DNA of 64,000 nucleotides from Hyphobacterium marinum (GTDB lineage: Bacteria > Pseudomonadota > Alphaproteobacteria > Caulobacterales > Maricaulaceae). Below the pieces are notes generated by a model, which was not told the origin of the DNA, made no database searches, and saw only the letters and a program-made list of their open reading frames with translations. The position numbers and the translations under genes were made by a program. Position 1 is the first letter of the stretch. Each line of letters opens with the position of its first letter. Below are positions 59,939 to 64,000 of this stretch, piece by piece. The DNA is taken from contig NZ_JAZDRO010000001.1 of NCBI RefSeq assembly GCF_036330325.1, positions 868,001 through 932,000 on the forward strand, in the 5' to 3' direction.

Positions 59939-60867
59939 GACCCGGCCCCGCCGCTTGGCATGATGGCGAACATCTCGCTGGGCGTGGCGATCAGGTCCCA
60001 ACCCAGTTTCAGGCAGACGCTGACGACCATCACGGCCAGGATGGCGCGCAGGTTTTCCGCGCTGATCCGGCGGCCCGCCCGCGCGCCGAGCTGGGCACCG
60101 ACAACGCCGCCGACGATGAGAGACAGTGCGAGCACGATGTCGACCGTCTGGTTTTGCGCTGCCTGCAGGAAAGTGGTCAGGGCGGTCACGAAGAGAATCT
60201 GGAACAGGGACGTGCCGACGACCACGCTGGTTGGCATGCGCAGCAGATAGATCATTGCCGGCACCATGACGAAGCCACCGCCCACGCCCATGATGGCCGA
60301 CAGCGTCCCGACAAAGAAGCCGATGACGATGGGCGGAATGACCGACAGGTAGAGCCCCGACGCGGGGAAACGTGTCTTGAAGGGCAGGGCGTCAATCCAG
60401 TTGCGTTTCCGGTGTGCGGTCCGTCTCGCGATCGTCCCGCCGCGGCGCTTGCGCAGGATGGCCGTGACGCTTTCGACGAACATCAGCCCGCCGATGACAC
60501 CCAGGAAACCGACATAGCAGAGCGAAATGATGAGATCGATCTGTCCCAGGCTGCGCAACAGACCGAACAGCTGGACCCCGGCGACAGAGCCGGCGGCACC
60601 ACCGGCCAGCAGCAGCCAGCCCATTTTCAGGTCGATGGTCTTGCGCCGCCAGTGCGCGATAGCCCCCGATGCAGACGACGCGACCACCTGGTTGGCAACC
60701 GTTGGCACGGCGACCGCTGGCGGAATCCCGATGAAGATAAGGAGCGGCGTCATCAGAAAGCCGCCGCCCACACCAAACATGCCCGAGAGGAATCCGATGA
60801 ATGTCCCCAGCCCCAGGAGGAGGATGAGGTTCACGGAGACTTCGGCGATGGGCAGATATATCTGCAT
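59935..60867 (-). CDS. TauE/SafE family sulfite/anion exporter
   Basis: Membrane transporter of the TauE/SafE (TSUP) family, 310 residues with about eight helices. Both repeats carry the family motif: IGFLSGMFGVGGGFLMTPLL near residue 25 and VGTLSAIMGVGGGFVMVPAM near residue 185. Family members export sulfite, sulfoacetate or related anions, and this one's substrate is unknown. It is the middle gene of a three-gene unit with the PodJ-like gene upstream (12 bases) and the TIGR02186 gene downstream (4-base overlap). Confidence 0.93.
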   Translation of the reverse strand: MQIYLPIAEVSVNLILLLGLGTFIGFLSGMFGVGGGFLMTPLLIFIGIPPAVAVPTVANQVVASSASGAIAHWRRKTIDLKMGWLLLAGGAAGSVAGVQLFGLLRSLGQIDLIISLCYVGFLGVIGGLMFVESVTAILRKRRGGTIARRTAHRKRNWIDALPFKTRFPASGLYLSVIPPIVIGFFVGTLSAIMGVGGGFVMVPAMIYLLRMPTSVVVGTSLFQILFVTALTTFLQAAQNQTVDIVLALSLIVGGVVGAQLGARAGRRISAENLRAILAVMVVSVCLKLGWDLIATPSEMFAIMPSGGAGS

Positions 60868-60879
60868 CGCCCGCGCCGA

Positions 60880-63800
60880 TCAGCGGCGGGGGGTCGAACG
60901 CTCGAGGCGGTCGATCAGTGCGGAGTCGATCCGTCCGTTCGGGGACAGGCCTTCGGACTCCTGGAAGGCGACAATGGCTTCGCGGGTGGCAGGACCCGGC
61001 TGGCCGTCAACCGGTCCGGGGTCGTATCCGAGCGAGGTCAGCAGGCTCTGGGCGCGGCGGACGAGATTGACGGGCGGTCCGGCTGGCGCAGCGGCCGCGG
61101 TTTCGGTCCAGTTGCGCGGAGCATAGTCGCCGTTGATCTCGGCATCCATCGGGCGCGGGGTGAAGCTCGCCACCACGGCATCGGCCTGGGACCGCGTGGC
61201 CGGATCGAGTGTCGGCGCGAGGGTCTGGGCACGTGTCCGTGACCCGTCATCGCCGCCTGCGGCCGCGATCGAATACCAGGCATAGGCATCACCCGGGCTT
61301 TGCTCGACGCCCAGCCCCTGTTCGAACAGAAGCGCGAGATTGAACTGGGAATCGCCGAGCCCCATCAGCGCGGCTTCCTCGAACCAGTGCGCGGCCTGGG
61401 TATAGTCCTGGGGCGCGCCCGAACCGGTCGCGTACATGATCCCCAGGTTGTGCATGGCGCGGCGGTGTCCGGCATCGGCGGCTTGCTGGGTGAAACGGCG
61501 CGCGGCTTCCAGATCGGCCGGAACGCCTTCACCGCGTTCCAGGAGTTTCGAATAGCGGTATTGGGCGGCAGGGACACCTTGCTCGGCGGCGCGGCGGATC
61601 AGGACGGCAGCGCCTTCCGCGTCGCCCGACGCGAGCCGCTCCATGCCCAGGAGGTAGCGCGCGACCGGATCACCGGCTGCGGCCGCGTCCTGCATTGTCA
61701 CACTGCGTGCTGGCGGCACGTCCAGCGAGGCGCTCTGGTTGGACGGAGCATCCTCGGCCGTGGCGGCCGGTGGCGTCTCGATCACCGGACTTGCGTCGGC
61801 GCTCTGAGCCGGCGCGGTGTCGGCCGCCCCGCCGGCGTTGATCTCTTCCGGGGCCGCCAATGCCGGATCTGTGGCGGCGTCTGGTGACGATGTGCCGGTC
61901 GTTGCGGGCGGGGTTGTGTCCGGCTCTCCGGTTTGCGCGGTCTGCCCGGAGAGCGGATCAAGGGCCGAGACATCTATCGCTTCGGCCGGTTCTCCACTGC
62001 GCGACATGCCGTCAAAAATCAGGACGCCGGCGGCCATAGCGATGGCAATGAAGCCGAGCACGCTCATGGCGATGACGAGATTGCGGCCCCTGCCGCCGCT
62101 GGCGGCTGGCTGGCCGTAGGCTGGATGCCCGGTCTCGTACCCTGCCCGGCGGCGCGCTTCGGCGAGGAAGTCCGCGTCCGCCGTTGCGCCAATGCGGGCG
62201 GAGGGGCGCTGTTGTTCGGCCTGCGGGCGGCGATACTGGGCGCGGGCTTCAGCGACCGGCTGGATCTGTTCATCGCGAACGGCTTGAGCGCGCGCCTGTG
62301 GCTGGCGGGGCTGCGGCTGACGCGGCTGGGACAATTCGGCCCGGGGATGCTCACTCGCCGGTGCCGCGCTCTCGGACACGATGAAGGGATCGTCGTCCTC
62401 GTCCTCGATATCAAACCCGACCGGCGTTTCGGCTTCCGGCGGTGGTTGCAGCGGGGTGTCGAAGTCCGGCAGGTCTTCGACGGGTGCCGGGGCCGGGGTC
62501 TCGGCCGCCTTCGGCGAAGCGGCTTCGGGCGCGTTCCGGGTTTCGATCGCTTCGAGCCGGTCGGCGAGCGCGTTCATCGCGCGCTGGACGGGGGACAGCG
62601 CTTCCTCGGTTTCGGCGCGCGCCGCGCTGAGCCGCTCCTGGACACCGGAAAGGGCGGCTTCGATGCGTTGCGCGGTGCGTTCCTCGGACTGGCGCAGGCG
62701 TTCAGCGAGGTCGTCCTCGCGCGCGGGCTGGGCCTTGAGTTGTTCCACGGCCGCGGCCATGCGCTGGCTGGCGGCTTCGACAGCCTCCGCGCTTCTGTTC
62801 TCGGCCTGGCTGACGCGATCAGCGAGCGACTGGCCGAGGCGGGCGACTTCCTCGCCGATGCGCTTGACCGACGAGCGGTTCTCTTCACGGACCTGATCGA
62901 GCCGGCGGTCCATGTCCCGTTCGGCTCGGGCATCCCGGGCGGATTCGCCGGTCTTGCGTTCCAGCTCGGCGAAACGGTCATCCATCACGCGGGCGAGGCG
63001 CGTGATTTCCATGCCGATCCGGGACAGCGATTCCGAATGGCCGGTTTCTGCACCGGCGAGGCGGCGCTCGGCAGATTGCAGCGCTTTTTCCAGCCGTTCG
63101 ACGCGGGATTCTGAGGCGACGGATTCCAGCTCCCGGGCGAACTGGGCGCGGGTGTCGGCGACGATGCGCGCCAAATCATTTGAAAGCTCGTCGAAGCGGC
63201 GGTCGAAATCCCCGCCGCTATTGGTCAGGGCGCGGGCCTCGAGCTGGCGCAGGCGCGTGTCGAGCCGCGCCATGGCTTCGTCGAGCGCGCCGGCGGCATC
63301 GTTGGTCAGGTTTTCAGCAGCATCGACGCGGCGGCGCAGCCGTTCCAGCGCGCCATGCAGGCCATAAAGCGCTTCGCCGGTCTTGCGGTCACGGTCAGCG
63401 GTTCGCTGGGCATCCTGCCCCACCGATGCCGTGCGGTGTTCGATCTCGGCCAGACGCTGTGTCAGCGTCTTCGTCGCGCTTTCGGCGGCTTCGGCGGCCT
63501 TGCGGGCCAGCCCTTCGGTTTCGTCGAGCCGCAGGCCGGTCTCGGTCTCGGTCTGGTAGAGTCGGGACGCAAGCTTTCCAAAAGCGGTCTCGAAGGCCTT
63601 TACCGTTTCGGGCGACATCGCACCCTCGGCTTCTTCGAGGGATTTGACGCGCTGGGCCAGCGTCTCGGCGGACTTCTGCGCGCGCTCGATCGCGGCGCGG
63701 GTTTCCTGGGTTTCGTTAGAGAACCGTCCGGAGGTCGACTCCAGCCGCCGGGCGAGGGCGGCGACGGACTGGCCGACATTCATGAGCGTGGACGTGGATT

Positions 63801-64000
63801 TCTCTTCAGAGGACTCGATGCGTTCGGTCAAACGTTCGACCATGCCGCGCAAGGCATCTTCGCCGGGGTCTTGCGCGGTATGTCCAAAGCCCGGGAAGCC
63901 TTCCAGATTGCGTTCCCAGCGGGGATTGTCGGGGTCGGCTTCGGGGCTGCCATCGTCAAGAATGACGCGGTTCAGCCACTCGCCAAGCGTCATCCCCTCG
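60880..64000 (-). CDS. PodJ-like polar organelle development protein; 5' end beyond window
   Basis: Cell-pole scaffold related to PodJ of Caulobacter, at least 1039 residues here. A cytoplasmic coiled-coil region (to about residue 500) and a Pro/Gln-rich linker lead to one membrane helix (about 638-660, NLVIAMSVLGFIAIAMAAG). The periplasmic part has Sel1 repeats (about 765-900, e.g. AAEQGVPAAQYRYSKLLERG) and a C-terminal peptidoglycan-binding domain (AQSLLTSLGYDPGPVDGQPG). The Met at 63993 lies inside EGMTLGEWLNRVI, which in PodJ-like proteins is preceded by about 20-25 residues, so the true start is probably right of the window. Confidence 0.88.
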   Translation of the reverse strand, partial: EGMTLGEWLNRVILDDGSPEADPDNPRWERNLEGFPGFGHTAQDPGEDALRGMVERLTERIESSEEKSTSTLMNVGQSVAALARRLESTSGRFSNETQETRAAIERAQKSAETLAQRVKSLEEAEGAMSPETVKAFETAFGKLASRLYQTETETGLRLDETEGLARKAAEAAESATKTLTQRLAEIEHRTASVGQDAQRTADRDRKTGEALYGLHGALERLRRRVDAAENLTNDAAGALDEAMARLDTRLRQLEARALTNSGGDFDRRFDELSNDLARIVADTRAQFARELESVASESRVERLEKALQSAERRLAGAETGHSESLSRIGMEITRLARVMDDRFAELERKTGESARDARAERDMDRRLDQVREENRSSVKRIGEEVARLGQSLADRVSQAENRSAEAVEAASQRMAAAVEQLKAQPAREDDLAERLRQSEERTAQRIEAALSGVQERLSAARAETEEALSPVQRAMNALADRLEAIETRNAPEAASPKAAETPAPAPVEDLPDFDTPLQPPPEAETPVGFDIEDEDDDPFIVSESAAPASEHPRAELSQPRQPQPRQPQARAQAVRDEQIQPVAEARAQYRRPQAEQQRPSARIGATADADFLAEARRRAGYETGHPAYGQPAASGGRGRNLVIAMSVLGFIAIAMAAGVLIFDGMSRSGEPAEAIDVSALDPLSGQTAQTGEPDTTPPATTGTSSPDAATDPALAAPEEINAGGAADTAPAQSADASPVIETPPAATAEDAPSNQSASLDVPPARSVTMQDAAAAGDPVARYLLGMERLASGDAEGAAVLIRRAAEQGVPAAQYRYSKLLERGEGVPADLEAARRFTQQAADAGHRRAMHNLGIMYATGSGAPQDYTQAAHWFEEAALMGLGDSQFNLALLFEQGLGVEQSPGDAYAWYSIAAAGGDDGSRTRAQTLAPTLDPATRSQADAVVASFTPRPMDAEINGDYAPRNWTETAAAAPAGPPVNLVRRAQSLLTSLGYDPGPVDGQPGPATREAIVAFQESEGLSPNGRIDSALIDRLERSTPRR

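Noticed and set aside
61933..63114. Plus-strand open frame of 393 codons
   Set aside because: Shadow of the PodJ-like coiled-coil gene; Gly/Arg/Phe-rich product without a domain.
1..64000. CRISPR array, insertion sequence, rRNA operon or genomic island
   Set aside because: No regularly spaced direct repeats, transposase or recombinase motifs, rRNA-like sequence or attachment-site duplication next to the tRNA gene were seen.

Overview
The window is a GC-rich, densely coded stretch of chromosome from an alphaproteobacterium, most likely of the Caulobacterales/Maricaulales (Hyphomonadaceae/Maricaulaceae-like) group. This rests on gcrA (a cell-cycle regulator confined to alphaproteobacteria), a PodJ-like polarity protein, the order phoR-pstC-pstA-pstB-phoU-phoB with no pstS beside it, a class I lysyl-tRNA synthetase, and alphaproteobacterial families such as TIGR02186 and DUF6460. 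No transposase, integrase, prophage block, CRISPR array or rRNA operon is visible. It reads as ordinary core genome with a few lineage-specific modules.

Layout. 1-8222: an M13 metallopeptidase lipoprotein (its 3' end lies outside the window) and a three-gene RND efflux operon (outer-membrane factor, membrane-fusion protein, pump), closed by a strong terminator. 8468-15270: the phosphate regulon core phoR / pstCAB-phoU-phoB, with a triple Pho-box repeat before pstC. 15357-20923: gcrA, a lone ABC-2 permease, argD, hslO, a TrkH-type K+ transporter and apaG. 21090-26269: a dCTP deaminase-like protein and two tandem secreted S9 peptidases separated by an intrinsic terminator. 26349-30913: tRNA-Gly(CCC), DUF4197, two uncharacterised proteins, a processive GT2 glycosyltransferase, a SixA-like phosphatase and a 1-Cys peroxiredoxin. 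30983-34596: a TetR-controlled exporter operon (regulator, periplasmic adaptor, ATPase, permease) with a clear palindromic operator. 34597-35265 is non-coding and palindrome-rich.

35266-43825: an uncharacterised 458-residue membrane-anchored protein coupled to a YgjV-like protein, lysyl-tRNA synthetase, a small membrane-protein/HTH-regulator pair with its own promoter and palindrome, a PRC-barrel protein, an S24 repressor, DUF952-pyrD and a MATE transporter. 43921-51563: zinc alcohol dehydrogenase, histone-deacetylase-family enzyme, DCC-family protein, an MBL-rhodanese protein with altered metal ligands, two hotdog thioesterases, a degenerate receiver protein, DUF6460, MscS and a lipoprotein. 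51772-64000: an uncharacterised helical protein, the Lhr-like helicase/PdeM DNA-repair pair, a multi-PAS histidine kinase with a single-domain response regulator, and a PodJ-like / TauE / TIGR02186 operon running in from the right edge.

Most genes belong to known families. I see no convincing wholly new multi-gene system. The best candidates for undescribed biology are the 458-residue protein with its coupled YgjV-like partner (35266-37181), the membrane-protein/HTH pair with its palindrome (38876-39628), the receiver-like protein with a broken acidic pocket (48699-49514), and the lone ABC permease next to gcrA. Domain and family names are recognised by eye from the translations; no database search was run.
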